The position numbers were made by a program, and so were the translations under genes. 64,000 nt of DNA from an uncultured Fibrobacter sp. (GTDB lineage: Bacteria > Fibrobacterota > Fibrobacteria > Fibrobacterales > Fibrobacteraceae), in contig CAKUWY010000012.1 of NCBI GenBank assembly GCA_934699585.1, forward strand, positions 1 through 64,000, in the 5' to 3' direction. Below are positions 33,679 through 42,700 of the stretch, piece by piece. Under the pieces are notes generated by a model, which saw nothing but the letters and a program-made list of their open reading frames with translations, made no database searches and was not told the origin of the DNA. The stretch's first letter is position 1, and the number at the start of each line of letters is the position of its first letter.

Positions 33679-34620
33679 ATGCGATTGAGTAGATGTCTTG
33701 ATGTTTGCGGCGTGGCCCTTGCGGCTTTTGGCCTTGTGCTTTTGTCGGGTTGTAACGAATCTACGGTGACGGTGGGCTACAGCCTCCCGGCCCCAGTGGA
33801 TTTGGAACTTTATGCCGAAAGTTATTATGCTACAGTAGATATGGAAGGCACGGAGCAGATGGGAACCATCACCGCCGCCTACGACGACTTGAACTATTCC
33901 TCCAGTGGAGACACCCTGAAGGTAAAACGCAAGTACGTGATGGACAAGTCCCGTGGCTACCTGAAAAACTTCATGCCTACGGAACTGGCTTTTCGCATCA
34001 AGGAAGTGGACCTTACCGCCGTGGACCGTGCGGTGATTTCTTTGGAAGGAATTGACGACGGCTACGATTCTCTCTTGGCCCACATTCCCATGCCGGAGCG
34101 CTGGCGCAAGCAGCTTTTGAATCCGGAATACAAGCCCCACCTGAAACGCCTGGAAAAGCACCGCTGGGAAATGACCCACTTGCTTAAAGGGGAAGTGCCC
34201 ACCAAGGGGAACATTACCAAGCTGCTGGAAGAACAGGGCCGTCTGAATTTTGCGCTGATCAAGATTGATTCCGTGGTGGTGAAGGGTTTCGAGAACCGGG
34301 ATCATCGTCGTTGCCTGGACTACGTGGTGTACCTGACGGAAACGGAGAGTTTCCCTTATTATATCTGGGAGCAGCACGTGAACAGCAACATCATTCCTGA
34401 AAAGTACCAGGCTTACAATTCCGGACTCAAGGCGGAATACAGCACAGCCTTCGAGGTGATGATGGAACCGGAGACGGGAATCCCCTGCCAGGAGCGTGAA
34501 GTGAAAGTAGGGAAGCATACCATGGTGCACCCTGTCACCAAAGATACGGTGGTTTTCGAGAGCCACATTACCAATGAACGCCTGTTCAACCTGAAAAGGG
34601 CCGAGGAGAGCGCCGAGTAA
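33679..34620 (+). CDS. Lipoprotein of unknown function
   Basis: 313 residues. Signal peptide with lipobox LLSGC at about residue 25. The mature region mixes strands and helices (VDLELYAESYYATVDMEG; HLKRLEKHRWEMTHLLKGE) and has no recognised motif. Its TAA shares a base with the next ATG, so the two are probably translated together. Likely attached to an outer or inner membrane face. Confidence 0.7.
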   Translation: MRLSRCLDVCGVALAAFGLVLLSGCNESTVTVGYSLPAPVDLELYAESYYATVDMEGTEQMGTITAAYDDLNYSSSGDTLKVKRKYVMDKSRGYLKNFMPTELAFRIKEVDLTAVDRAVISLEGIDDGYDSLLAHIPMPERWRKQLLNPEYKPHLKRLEKHRWEMTHLLKGEVPTKGNITKLLEEQGRLNFALIKIDSVVVKGFENRDHRRCLDYVVYLTETESFPYYIWEQHVNSNIIPEKYQAYNSGLKAEYSTAFEVMMEPETGIPCQEREVKVGKHTMVHPVTKDTVVFESHITNERLFNLKRAEESAE

Positions 34621-35114
34621 TGGTTTCTATGGGGTGTGGATTGAAAGGTGGGGAAGCCGTGAAGGGCTTTGCGAAGTCGCTCATTGCGCTGTTTTTGCTA
34701 TTGATGCTGTCCCTGCTTTCGGGTTGCGCGAACCACCCCTCGCCCCAGCAGACCATGGTAGATGACCGCTACCTGGTCTATGAGCAGACCTACAAGGCCT
34801 ATGCCGAAGCCGAAGAAAAGTACTTGAACCTGCTTTTCAATATCGAACGCATGCCCGAAGAGGAAGAGCTGTGGATGATGAAGCGGGACCAGATGCTGGA
34901 ACTTTTGCAACTGCGGGACCTGATGCTCCAGGCCCGCAGCGAGCTGGACGATGCCGTTCAGGACTGGGAAAAGCATTTGCAGGAACTCCAGGCGGAAGCG
35001 AAGCAGGCCCAAATCAAACAGTACAATCCGAATTTTTCGGGGCGAGACGGCCAGCGGTCGAGTCCCGGGCAGTTGCTGCCCGGCGAAGTGAAGGGCAAGA
35101 ACCAGCGGTGGTAA
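34620..35114 (+). CDS. Coiled-coil lipoprotein of unknown function
   Basis: 164 residues. Signal peptide with lipobox LLSGC (about residue 36), then a long charged helix (about 55-125: EQTYKAYAEAEEKYLNL ... RSELDDAVQDWEKHLQELQ) predicted to be a coiled coil. The tail is Gly/Ser/Gln-rich. The start may be later than 34620: a GTG at 34659 (VKGFAKS) would give a more usual signal peptide. It is 4 bases from the next gene. Confidence 0.68.
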   Translation: MVSMGCGLKGGEAVKGFAKSLIALFLLLMLSLLSGCANHPSPQQTMVDDRYLVYEQTYKAYAEAEEKYLNLLFNIERMPEEEELWMMKRDQMLELLQLRDLMLQARSELDDAVQDWEKHLQELQAEAKQAQIKQYNPNFSGRDGQRSSPGQLLPGEVKGKNQRW

Positions 35115-35118
35115 GGCT

Positions 35119-37446
35119 ATGGCCATGAATCTTTCCAAATCCTATCAGGAGCTGATTTCTTGCTGTAACCACCAGGTGTTGGTTCTGGACGGCGGTTTCA
35201 ATGCCGTGCTCCAGCGGTTGAATCTGTCCGAAGCCGATTTCCGCGGGAAGATGTTTGCGGACCACTTCGTGGAACTGAAAGGCAACAACGACGTGCTGTG
35301 CCTTACCGCGCCGGACAAGGTGAAAGGGATTCACCTGGCATTTTTGGAAGCGGGGGCGGACCTGATAGAGGCGAATACCGCTTGTGCTTCTAGTTTCGGT
35401 CAGACCAAGTACCGTCTAGAGCACATGGCCTACGACATAGCCAAGGCGGGCGCCCAGGCGGCTTGCGAAGCCGTTAAAGAATTTAACGCCTGGCGCAGGG
35501 TCCAGGGAAAGATGGTGACGCCCAAGTTTGTGGTTGGGGCTATCGCGTCTATTTCTTCTGTGACAGATTTTAGTGAACTTTCGATGGCCTACGGCGAGCA
35601 GGTGCGTGGACTTTTGGACGGCGGCGCCGATGTGCTTTTGGTGAAATCGGTTTCAGATATGCGAAACTGCAAGGCCGCTCTCTATGCCATCTGCAAGGAA
35701 TGCGAAAAGCGGGGCGAACTTTTCCCCATTATGGTTTCGGGAAGTTTTGTTGGCTCAGGCGGCCGCATGGCGGCAGGGCTTTCGGCCAAGGCCTTTTGGC
35801 ATAGCGTTTCCAGTTTTCCGATTTTCAGTATTGGGTTCAACTGTGGCCAAGATGCCGCTGATATACGCACTCTTATACGGGATGTAGATAGTGCCCGCGT
35901 GCGCTTGAGCGTATGTGCCGACAAGATAATCCCGGATGAGGTTTCGGTGAACATCGTAGGGGGCTGTAGCGAGACCACGCCCGAGGCAATCCGGACCTTT
36001 GCCCGTGTGTATGCGGCAAGGGACCCCCGCAAGGTGCCCGCCCGTGACTACAACATGCTGTTGAGCGGGCTTGAACCTTTGGAATTAGTCCCTGAACACA
36101 AGCTTGTTTCCATTGTACCGCCTGGAAAGTCCGGGCCGATTGTGCGTGTGGACCTGGATGGAGGGCTTGCGGACCCGAAAGCCGAAATGCCCCGATTCTT
36201 GAAGGACTTGCTGGAAAAACCATCCATTGCCAAGTGTCCGGTCATGATTGAATCCATCCGGTGGGATACCCTGCTTTCGGGCATGGAAAACGAGCAGGGC
36301 AAGGGAATCGTCAAGTCCATCAGCCTCAAGAAGGGGGAGGACGTTTTCTTCTTTGAGGCCGAAGAGATTCGCCGTCACGGCTTTGCCGTGGTCTGCAGGG
36401 CAGAAGATGAACAGGGACCTGCCCTGACCTATGAGCGTCGCACGGAATTGATGGAACGCATGTACCGAATGTTGGTGGGCCGCCTGGATTTTGCGCCCGA
36501 AGATATCCTGTTCGATCCGGTGGTTTTGCCGTTGGGTACAGGCCGGGATGAATATCCGGATTCGGCCAAGGAATTCATTGAGGCCTGCCGTTTTGTGAAG
36601 GACAATCTGCCCCACGCCCATGTGGTGGGAGACCTTTCCCTGCTGGGGTATGCCTTCAAGGAAGACGCCTACTTGCGGGACTGCATGAATTCCGTGTTCC
36701 TGAACCATGCGACCATGGCGGGCCTGGATTTTGGAATCGTTGAAGGCGATTCCATGCCCGCCTACGAAGAAATTCCGCTGGAGCTTCGCCACCTGATAGA
36801 AGACTTGCTGTTCAATCGCAATCCGGAGGCTACGGATGCCCTGCTGGAATATGCGGAATCGTCGGTCAAGAAAAGGGCGGGTTCTGCAGGAACAAAAATT
36901 TTCATGCCCCGGCTAGAAAAACGTTTTGCCGAATTGAAACGGAACTTGGCTGCTAAGCGGGAATCTCTTGGGGCTGATGTTCGGATGAAACCTCCTTTTG
37001 ACTCTAAGTTCGTTCTTGCCTCTATGGATTCCCTTGTCCACGATATCGACAGGGATATTCTGGACGAATTGCTTTTGAATTACGGGTTTCCGGTGGTGGA
37101 TCTGCAGCAGGGGTGCACCTGTGAAAAGATTCTGGAAACCCTGGTCTGCGAACAACCGGACATTGTCTATCTGTCGGCGCAGTTCACTTCGGGACTCCTG
37201 GAAATGATGCATGTGGTCCGGGAATTCAAGAAACAGGAAATTGGAATTCCCCTGCTTCTCGGTGGCAGCGCCGTGTCCGACGGTCTTGTGGCGGCACGGA
37301 TTGCTCCCGAGGCCCTTGGGCCTGTGGTCTATGTTTCCGACGTGCGGAAGGTGGTCAAGGTGGCGGAAGCCCTTGTAGATGAAACCAAGCGCCCCGCGTT
37401 CCTCGAAGCCCTGAAGGCGCACCAGAAGAAGGTGGCGGGGGTGTGA
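35119..37446 (+). CDS. Cobalamin-dependent methionine synthase-like protein with altered active sites
   Basis: 775 residues in the MetH domain order: homocysteine domain (about 10-305, VLDGGFNAVLQ ... GADLIEANTA), folate domain (about 345-590, QGKGIVKSISLKKGE; HVVGDLSLLGYAF) and cobalamin domain (about 630-765), but no activation domain. The zinc site is changed: Cys242 (GFNCG) and Cys283 remain, while the usual second Cys of GGCCGT is Ser284 (GGCSETTPE). The cobalamin motif DxHxxG reads L-V-H-D-I-D: His641 is kept, Asp and Gly are lost. MetH normally transfers a methyl from methyltetrahydrofolate to homocysteine via cobalamin; this protein may be inactive, changed in chemistry, or a carrier. 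It follows three lipoprotein genes with 4-base spacing, odd for a cytoplasmic enzyme. Confidence 0.8.
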   Translation: MAMNLSKSYQELISCCNHQVLVLDGGFNAVLQRLNLSEADFRGKMFADHFVELKGNNDVLCLTAPDKVKGIHLAFLEAGADLIEANTACASSFGQTKYRLEHMAYDIAKAGAQAACEAVKEFNAWRRVQGKMVTPKFVVGAIASISSVTDFSELSMAYGEQVRGLLDGGADVLLVKSVSDMRNCKAALYAICKECEKRGELFPIMVSGSFVGSGGRMAAGLSAKAFWHSVSSFPIFSIGFNCGQDAADIRTLIRDVDSARVRLSVCADKIIPDEVSVNIVGGCSETTPEAIRTFARVYAARDPRKVPARDYNMLLSGLEPLELVPEHKLVSIVPPGKSGPIVRVDLDGGLADPKAEMPRFLKDLLEKPSIAKCPVMIESIRWDTLLSGMENEQGKGIVKSISLKKGEDVFFFEAEEIRRHGFAVVCRAEDEQGPALTYERRTELMERMYRMLVGRLDFAPEDILFDPVVLPLGTGRDEYPDSAKEFIEACRFVKDNLPHAHVVGDLSLLGYAFKEDAYLRDCMNSVFLNHATMAGLDFGIVEGDSMPAYEEIPLELRHLIEDLLFNRNPEATDALLEYAESSVKKRAGSAGTKIFMPRLEKRFAELKRNLAAKRESLGADVRMKPPFDSKFVLASMDSLVHDIDRDILDELLLNYGFPVVDLQQGCTCEKILETLVCEQPDIVYLSAQFTSGLLEMMHVVREFKKQEIGIPLLLGGSAVSDGLVAARIAPEALGPVVYVSDVRKVVKVAEALVDETKRPAFLEALKAHQKKVAGV

Positions 37447-37625
37447 GACTAGTGATGAGTTGTCAGTTATGAGTATTGAGTTTTGAGTGGCCAACTATGA
37501 GTAACATTGTGTTTCTATTCTCAACAAGTCTTATTTCTTCTATAACTGACGACTGATAACTCACAACTGATAACTGGTAACTGCGCCAAAGGCGCATATC
37601 CCTTGACCTTACGGCCCCCTTTTGC
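37447..37625. repeat. Simple ATGAGT/AACTGATAACT inverted repeats
   Basis: gatgagttgtcagttatgagtattgagttttgag is followed about 70 bases on by the inverted aactgacgactgataactcacaactgataactg. Similar blocks occur at about 49995-50085 and 61235-61275, always between genes. No gene here. Confidence 0.55.
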
Positions 37626-37640
37626 TAAATTTTGCCCGTT

Positions 37641-38171
37641 TTGAAAATTGAACTTGTAAAGACCCTTGCCGAACCCGAAGACCGCTCCACGGTCTGGTCC
37701 CGCGACGATGCTCCGGAACTGTTCGACGAACTGCACCTGGTGGGTAAGCTTGAAGCGAAACTGCTCATAAGTCCCGAAAGTGGGGACCGTTTTCTTTTGA
37801 CGGGCAAGCTTTCCGGTGTGCAGAACCTGGTCTGTTCCCGCACTCTGGAGCCCTTCGACAGGCCTTTCTCTACCGAGATGGTGGTGGAGGTGACCCGCTG
37901 CCAGGTGGCGAATCAGGAACTTGACGACGAAGATGCCGACGTGTACGCCTACCGGATTCCCCAGAACCAGGAGTTCGTGGAGGTGTCCGAGTGCGTTCGG
38001 GAGCTTGTTATCCTACAGGAACCCCAGGCTCCCGTGAAAAATCCCGAAGAAAATTTTATCTTTGAACCAAACAATCAAACCGACGAAGGTTCCGATGGTG
38101 CCGAAAAGCCTATGGACCCCCGTTGGGACAAACTGAAAGCTCTCAAGAGCAAAATGGAAAATAGGAGTTAA
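37641..38171 (+). CDS. YceD/DUF177-family protein
   Basis: About 176 residues. Position before rpmF, the early LSGVQNLVCSRTLEP motif and the acidic region with FVEVSECVRELVILQEP fit the YceD (DUF177) family, linked to 23S rRNA/large-subunit assembly in other bacteria. The start is uncertain: TTG 37641 (MKIELVK) or TTG 37632; TAAATTTT lies just upstream with no ribosome binding site. It is two bases before the L32 gene, so it is co-transcribed with it. Confidence 0.72.
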   Translation: MKIELVKTLAEPEDRSTVWSRDDAPELFDELHLVGKLEAKLLISPESGDRFLLTGKLSGVQNLVCSRTLEPFDRPFSTEMVVEVTRCQVANQELDDEDADVYAYRIPQNQEFVEVSECVRELVILQEPQAPVKNPEENFIFEPNNQTDEGSDGAEKPMDPRWDKLKALKSKMENRS

Positions 38172-38173
38172 AA

Positions 38174-38362
38174 ATGGCCGTACCTAAAAGAAAGACCTCT
38201 ACCGCCCGTCGTGACAAGCGCCGCACCCACTGGAAGATGGAAGCGCCCGCCATGGCTACTTGCGACCACTGCGGTTCTGTGAAGCGCCCGCACCGCGTAT
38301 GCCCGGTCTGCGGTTTCTACAATGGTGTAGAAGTTGTCGACATGAAGGGTGCCGAAGCCTAA
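38174..38362 (+). CDS. rpmF: Ribosomal protein bL32
   Basis: 62 residues, the usual length. MAVPKRKTSTARRDKRRTHW is the L32 start; CDHCG ... CPVCGFYNG is the zinc-binding CxxC pair type. GGAG stands seven bases before the ATG. It starts the rpmF-plsX-fab gene order common to many bacteria. Confidence 0.96.
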   Translation: MAVPKRKTSTARRDKRRTHWKMEAPAMATCDHCGSVKRPHRVCPVCGFYNGVEVVDMKGAEA

Positions 38363-38395
38363 TTGTTCTAAATTAAACGAAAACGGGAGGTTTCC

Positions 38396-39379
38396 ATGAT
38401 TCGTGTAGCTCTGGATGCTCTGGGTGGCGATTTTGCCCCCGATGTGGTTGTTGAAGGCGCCGTCAATGCGGTGAACAAGAACTCCAATGTCCACGTTGTC
38501 CTCTGCGGCCCCGAGGCCGTGGTCAAGGAAAAACTGGCAAAGCTCGGCTATGCGGGTCAGGGAATTTCTGTCGTCGATGCCCCCGATCCGGTGGCCATGG
38601 ACGAACACCCGGTCCAGGTTCTCAAGAAGAAACCCCATTCCGGTCTGGTGACTTGTGTCGCCCTCCAGAAGAAGGGCATGGTGGACGCCTCCGTGAGCGC
38701 CGGTAACTCCGGTGCCATGATGGCCAGCTGCCTCATGCTTCTGGGCAAGTCCAGCGAAAAGTTCAGCCGTCCGCCTATCGGCTGCGTGATTCCTACTGCC
38801 GACTGCCCCATCATCTTGGTGGATGCCGGTGCCAACGTAGATGAACGCGCCTCTACCCTGGTGGATTTCGCCATCGCCGGTTCCGCCTTCGCCGAGACCT
38901 ACTTCGGTTACCAGAACCCGAAGGTGGGCCTCTTGAACATGGGCGAAGAGGAACACAAGGGCCCGGCAGTGCTGCAGGAAGCACACCAGCTGTTGAAGTC
39001 CGCCCCGGTGAACTTCATCGGTAACATCGAAGGCGAGACCCTTATTATGGGTGCTGCCGACGTGGTGGTGACCTCCGGCTTTACGGGCAACGTGGTTCTG
39101 AAGATGCTGGAAGGTTTCTTCGAACTGCACCAGAAGATGTTCGGGACTATTGATACCGAAGCGGGCCGTCGCTTTGCCGAAATGTGGGATTACCGCATGA
39201 CCGGTGGCGCCTTGCTCCTGGGTCTGAACGGCACGGGCATTATCGCCCACGGGCGCTCCGATGCTCTCGCTATCGAGAAGGCTGTGGAAGTGGCTGCCAA
39301 GTATGCCGAGAAGGGCGTGTCCAAGAACGTGAACGAACGCCTGGCCGCCATCAAGGACGAACCTGCCGAGGCCAAGTAA
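38396..39379 (+). CDS. plsX: Phosphate acyltransferase PlsX
   Basis: 327 residues, standard length. VALDALGGDFAPDVVVEGAV and SAGNSGAMMA are family hallmarks, as is GNVVLKMLEGF. PlsX converts acyl-ACP and phosphate to acyl-phosphate for the PlsY step of phospholipid synthesis. GGGAGG precedes the start, and a terminator follows at 39416. Confidence 0.95.
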   Translation: MIRVALDALGGDFAPDVVVEGAVNAVNKNSNVHVVLCGPEAVVKEKLAKLGYAGQGISVVDAPDPVAMDEHPVQVLKKKPHSGLVTCVALQKKGMVDASVSAGNSGAMMASCLMLLGKSSEKFSRPPIGCVIPTADCPIILVDAGANVDERASTLVDFAIAGSAFAETYFGYQNPKVGLLNMGEEEHKGPAVLQEAHQLLKSAPVNFIGNIEGETLIMGAADVVVTSGFTGNVVLKMLEGFFELHQKMFGTIDTEAGRRFAEMWDYRMTGGALLLGLNGTGIIAHGRSDALAIEKAVEVAAKYAEKGVSKNVNERLAAIKDEPAEAK

Positions 39380-39415
39380 TAGGTTTTCGTTAATTTGTCT
39401 GCAATAAACTTTTGA

Positions 39416-39447
39416 GGACGGAGTTGAATGACTCCGTTCTTTTTTTG
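39416..39447 (+). terminator. Terminator after plsX
   Basis: GGACGGAGT-tgaatg-ACTCCGTTC followed by a run of T. It separates the rpmF-plsX transcript from fabD. Confidence 0.85.
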
Positions 39448-39580
39448 TTTCCGTTATACCGAAATGTTGACGTTACAAAAATGTTTTATTTCTCTTTGAT
39501 TTGCTTGGAAAGCCTAGTAATGGCATGATATTATTTTAAATTTGGATAGTAACAAAAAGCGGTTATCCGCAGAGGTGATA

Positions 39581-40501
39581 ATGTCCAAGACGATTTTGCT
39601 TTTCCCTGGTCAGGGTGCCCAGTATGTGGGCATGGGCCAGACTCTCGCATCCACATTCGAGCCTGCCAAGAAGCTGATGATGCAGGCCGACGAGATTCTC
39701 GGTTTTTCGCTTTCGAAACTCATGGCGGAAGGCCCGGAAGATGTGCTGAAGAGTACCGACAATACCCAGCCGGCACTGTTTACGGTGTCTGCCATGGTGA
39801 TGGAACTTTTGAAGTCCGAAGGCTTTGCTTTTGACTATGTGGCCGGGCATTCCCTGGGTGAATATTCCGCCATCTACGCCGCCGGCGGTTTCAGTTTTGA
39901 AGAGGGGCTGCGCCTGGTGCGGACCCGCGGTGAACTCATGGCAAGTGCTGGCTCCAAGAACCCTGGCGCCATGGCCGCCATCATGGGTCAGGACGAGGCC
40001 AAGATTTTGGAACTTTGCGAGGCGGTGAAGGATGCCGGCGTGGTGGTTCCGGCCAACATCAACTGCCCGGGCCAGATTGTGGTGTCCGGTGCCGTTGCCG
40101 GTGTGAACAAGCTTGTAGAAAACTGCGGTGCTGCCGGTATCAAGGCCATTCCGCTGGCGGTTTCGGGCGCTTTCCATAGCCCGCTGATGCAGTTCGCCCA
40201 GGCAGGCCTTGCCGAGGCTATTGCAAAGACCACTTTCAAGGACGTAGAAAAGCCGGTGATTGCCAACGTGGTGGCAGAATCCGTTACCAAGGGCGCAGAA
40301 ATTGCCGACCTGCTGGTGCGCCAGCTGGTAAGCCCCGTCCGCTGGAACGACTGCATGAACAAGGCTATGTCTCTGGGCGTGACCCAGGGCGTGGAAGTGG
40401 GCTCGGGCAAGGTGCTCATGGGCCTCATGAGAAAGATTAGCCGCGAAGTGAAGGTCACTCCGGTGGAAACCATCGAAGCCTTCCAGGCATTGAAGGGGTA
40501 A
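39581..40501 (+). CDS. fabD: Malonyl-CoA:ACP transacylase FabD
   Basis: 306 residues from ATG 39581, which has AGAGGTG in front; the longer frame from 39542 has none. LLFPGQGAQYVGMG is the family start, GHSLGEYSA holds the nucleophile Ser, and SGAFHSPLM the catalytic His. It loads malonyl groups on ACP for fatty acid elongation. TATTATTTTAAAT at about 39530-39541 may be its promoter. Confidence 0.96.
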   Translation: MSKTILLFPGQGAQYVGMGQTLASTFEPAKKLMMQADEILGFSLSKLMAEGPEDVLKSTDNTQPALFTVSAMVMELLKSEGFAFDYVAGHSLGEYSAIYAAGGFSFEEGLRLVRTRGELMASAGSKNPGAMAAIMGQDEAKILELCEAVKDAGVVVPANINCPGQIVVSGAVAGVNKLVENCGAAGIKAIPLAVSGAFHSPLMQFAQAGLAEAIAKTTFKDVEKPVIANVVAESVTKGAEIADLLVRQLVSPVRWNDCMNKAMSLGVTQGVEVGSGKVLMGLMRKISREVKVTPVETIEAFQALKG

Positions 40502-40676
40502 GAGCGCGGCACTGCGTGCCTTTGAGGTATGAGCTCGCTCGTTTCACTCGCTTTGAGCAGAAAGCAGGGCGCCGAAGGCTCGATTGTGCAAGCTCAAAGG
40601 GGCGTCGCCCCGACCTCATAACTCAAAGTGCGAAGCACGACCTCAAAGCTATTAACTACAAACCGCAGGAACAATT
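40502..40676. repeat. Intergenic inverted-repeat region between fabD and fabG
   Basis: Inverted words such as tttgaggtatgag/ctcataactcaaa and gagctcgctcg/gcgaagcac phrases. No gene. The words resemble the cgaagcacg repeats seen at 42660 and elsewhere. Confidence 0.45.
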
Positions 40677-41417
40677 ATGGGAAAACTTACAGGTAAAAAA
40701 GCGATTGTGACGGGAGCTTCCCGTGGTATCGGCCTTGCTATTGCCACCGAACTGGCCCAGGAAGGGGCCGACGTGGCGATTCTCTCTACCTCCGTCAAGG
40801 AGGACCTGGCCGCCAAACTTTCTTCCGAACTTGGGGTGCAGGTCAAGAGCTACGCCTGCAATGTGGCCGACTCCGAAACGGTGCAGTCCGTGTTCAAGCA
40901 GATTATCGCCGATATGGGTACGGTGGACATTCTGGTCAACAATGCGGGAATCACCCGCGACGGCCTGCTGATGCGCATGAAGGACGAGGATTTTGACGCC
41001 GTGATTGCCACGAACCTCCGTTCCGTGTTCCTTTGCACCCGCGCCGTGGCCCGCACCATGATGGGCAACCGCTCGGGCCATATCGTGAACGTTTCCAGCA
41101 TCAACGCCCTGCGTGGCCAGGCTGGCCAGTCCAACTATGCCGCCGCCAAGGCGGGGGTGATTGGCCTTACCCGGACCAACGCCATGGAACTGTCCTCCAG
41201 GGGCATTACGGTGAACGCCGTGGCACCCGGATTTATCGATACGGACATGACGGCCAAGCTGAGCCCCGAAGTCAGGGAAAAATATGCCGCCCAGATCCCC
41301 CTGGGACGCCTGGGCCAGCCCGAAGATGTGGCGAAATTGGTGGCTTTTTTGGCATCGGACGATGCGAAATACATCACAGGCCAAATAATTGGCGTGGACG
41401 GGGGCTTGAACGCCTAG
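40677..41417 (+). CDS. fabG: 3-oxoacyl-ACP reductase FabG
   Basis: 246 residues. TGASRGIGLAIA binds NADPH; NNAGITRD, the catalytic Ser in IVNVSSINALRGQAGQ and the YAAAKAG Tyr/Lys pair complete the SDR active site; C-terminal GQIIGVDGGLNA. It reduces 3-oxoacyl-ACP in fatty acid synthesis. AGGA precedes the ATG. Confidence 0.95.
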   Translation: MGKLTGKKAIVTGASRGIGLAIATELAQEGADVAILSTSVKEDLAAKLSSELGVQVKSYACNVADSETVQSVFKQIIADMGTVDILVNNAGITRDGLLMRMKDEDFDAVIATNLRSVFLCTRAVARTMMGNRSGHIVNVSSINALRGQAGQSNYAAAKAGVIGLTRTNAMELSSRGITVNAVAPGFIDTDMTAKLSPEVREKYAAQIPLGRLGQPEDVAKLVAFLASDDAKYITGQIIGVDGGLNA

Positions 41418-41464
41418 CCAATAATTTCTAAATTTTAACTAAACAAATCCAAATGGAGTAAACA

Positions 41465-41707
41465 ATGACACAAGAAGAAATTTTTAAGAAGATCACCGAC
41501 GTTATCGTTTCCAAGCTGGAAGTGAAGGCCGAGGACGTGAAGATGGAATCCGAGTTCAGCAACGACCTCGGTGCCGACTCTCTCGACCGCGTTGAACTGG
41601 TGATGGCTCTCGAAGACGAATTCGAAGTCGAAATTCTCGACTCCGACGCCGAGAAGTTCCAGAAGGTCGCCGACGTGGTTGCCTTCATCGAAGCCAAGAA
41701 GGCATAA
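41465..41707 (+). CDS. acpP: Acyl carrier protein
   Basis: 80 residues, acidic, with the phosphopantetheine Ser in LGADSLDRVELVM (about residue 39). It carries growing acyl chains. TAAATTTTAAC (about 41431-41441) and GGAGT before the ATG give it a possible promoter and binding site of its own. Confidence 0.97.
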   Translation: MTQEEIFKKITDVIVSKLEVKAEDVKMESEFSNDLGADSLDRVELVMALEDEFEVEILDSDAEKFQKVADVVAFIEAKKA

Positions 41708-41737
41708 TTTAGGCCTGCTTCGATAAAGAAACTGGAC

Positions 41738-41768
41738 AGGGTGGCCCGGATGAGGCTGCCCTTTTTTA
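41738..41768 (+). terminator. Terminator after acpP
   Basis: GGGTGGCC-cggatga-GGCTGCCC followed by six T; the stem has two mismatches. Confidence 0.6.
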
Positions 41769-41880
41769 ATAGGGTGTAGAGATTAGAGACTAGGATCTAG
41801 TGAATAAGAATCACGCACTTCGTGCGTCTAAAAAAGATTTCCACTACCCTAGCCCCTAGCTCCTAGCCCCTAAATCCTAG
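41769..41880. repeat. CTAG-rich simple repeats before rnc
   Basis: Words such as gactaggatctag and cctagcccctagctcctagc, also seen at about 50925-50942 and 63480-63515. No gene. Confidence 0.5.
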
Positions 41881-42636
41881 ATGCCTATGGAACAAACCAA
41901 CCTTTTACACAAGATTTTCAAACTCTGGTTTCGCCAGAAGTCCGGTGGCGGGCTTGAGGCGAAGCTCGGGTACAGGTTCAAGGACCCGGAACTTTTGGCC
42001 CATGCCCTGGTCCACCGGTCCTTTTTGTCGGGCACGGACATGCCCTACGAGAGCAACAACGAACGCCTGGAATTTTTGGGCGATTCCGTGCTGAACATGC
42101 TCACCACCGAGTTCCTTTACAAGATGTACCCCGACGACCCGGAGGGGGAACTTTCCAAGCGGAAAAGCGCCATTGTCTCTGGCCATGCCTGCGCCCAGTC
42201 TTCTAAGGAATGGAGCCTGAGCGAGTTCATCAAGATGGGTAAGGCCGAAGCCAAGATGGGCGGTCGGGGCAAGGAAAGCATTCTGGCTGACGCCTACGAG
42301 GCGGTGCTGGGAGCGGTGTACCTGGATGGCGGGCTGGAAGAGGTCCGTGCCATTCTGAACAGGTTTCATTTCCCTCGGGCCAAGGAAATTGTCGTGGCCG
42401 AAGATTTTGTGAACCACAAGAGCGCCCTGCTGGAATACCTGCAAGGAAAGCTCCATACGGTGCCGGAATACGTGCTGGTGGAAGAATCCGGACCCGAACA
42501 CCAGAAACTGTTCACTACCGAAGTCCATGTGAACGGCAAGGTTTACGGTCGCGGCCAGGGTGGAAACAAGAAGAAGGCTGAACAGGAAGCCTCCCGCGTG
42601 ACGCTGGAGATGCTCTTGAAAGAGAATGACGGTTAG
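41881..42636 (+). CDS. rnc: Ribonuclease III
   Basis: 251 residues. The RNase III signature ERLEFLGDSVLNM (about 61-73) and the second acidic site DAYEAVLGAVYLDGG are present; the C-terminal double-stranded RNA-binding domain starts at HKSALLEYLQGK and contains GRGQGGNKKKAEQEAS. It cleaves double-stranded RNA in rRNA and mRNA maturation. Start at 41881 or 41887 (MEQTNLL); no good ribosome binding site because simple repeats run up to the start. Last of the fatty acid block. Confidence 0.94.
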   Translation: MPMEQTNLLHKIFKLWFRQKSGGGLEAKLGYRFKDPELLAHALVHRSFLSGTDMPYESNNERLEFLGDSVLNMLTTEFLYKMYPDDPEGELSKRKSAIVSGHACAQSSKEWSLSEFIKMGKAEAKMGGRGKESILADAYEAVLGAVYLDGGLEEVRAILNRFHFPRAKEIVVAEDFVNHKSALLEYLQGKLHTVPEYVLVEESGPEHQKLFTTEVHVNGKVYGRGQGGNKKKAEQEASRVTLEMLLKENDG

Positions 42637-42700
42637 AGTCTCGTCATCCTGAACGGAGTGCGAAGCACGAAGTGAAGGATCCAGACCTGAGGATTTGATT

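Noticed and set aside
34940..35118. A cobalamin or SAM riboswitch upstream of the MetH-like gene
   Set aside because: The gap to the preceding gene is 4 bases and the upstream sequence is coding; no riboswitch-like conserved core is visible.
38168..39250. A 360-codon minus-strand frame across rpmF and plsX
   Set aside because: Both plus-strand genes are certain from sequence and gene order; the antisense frame is His/Gly-rich and featureless.
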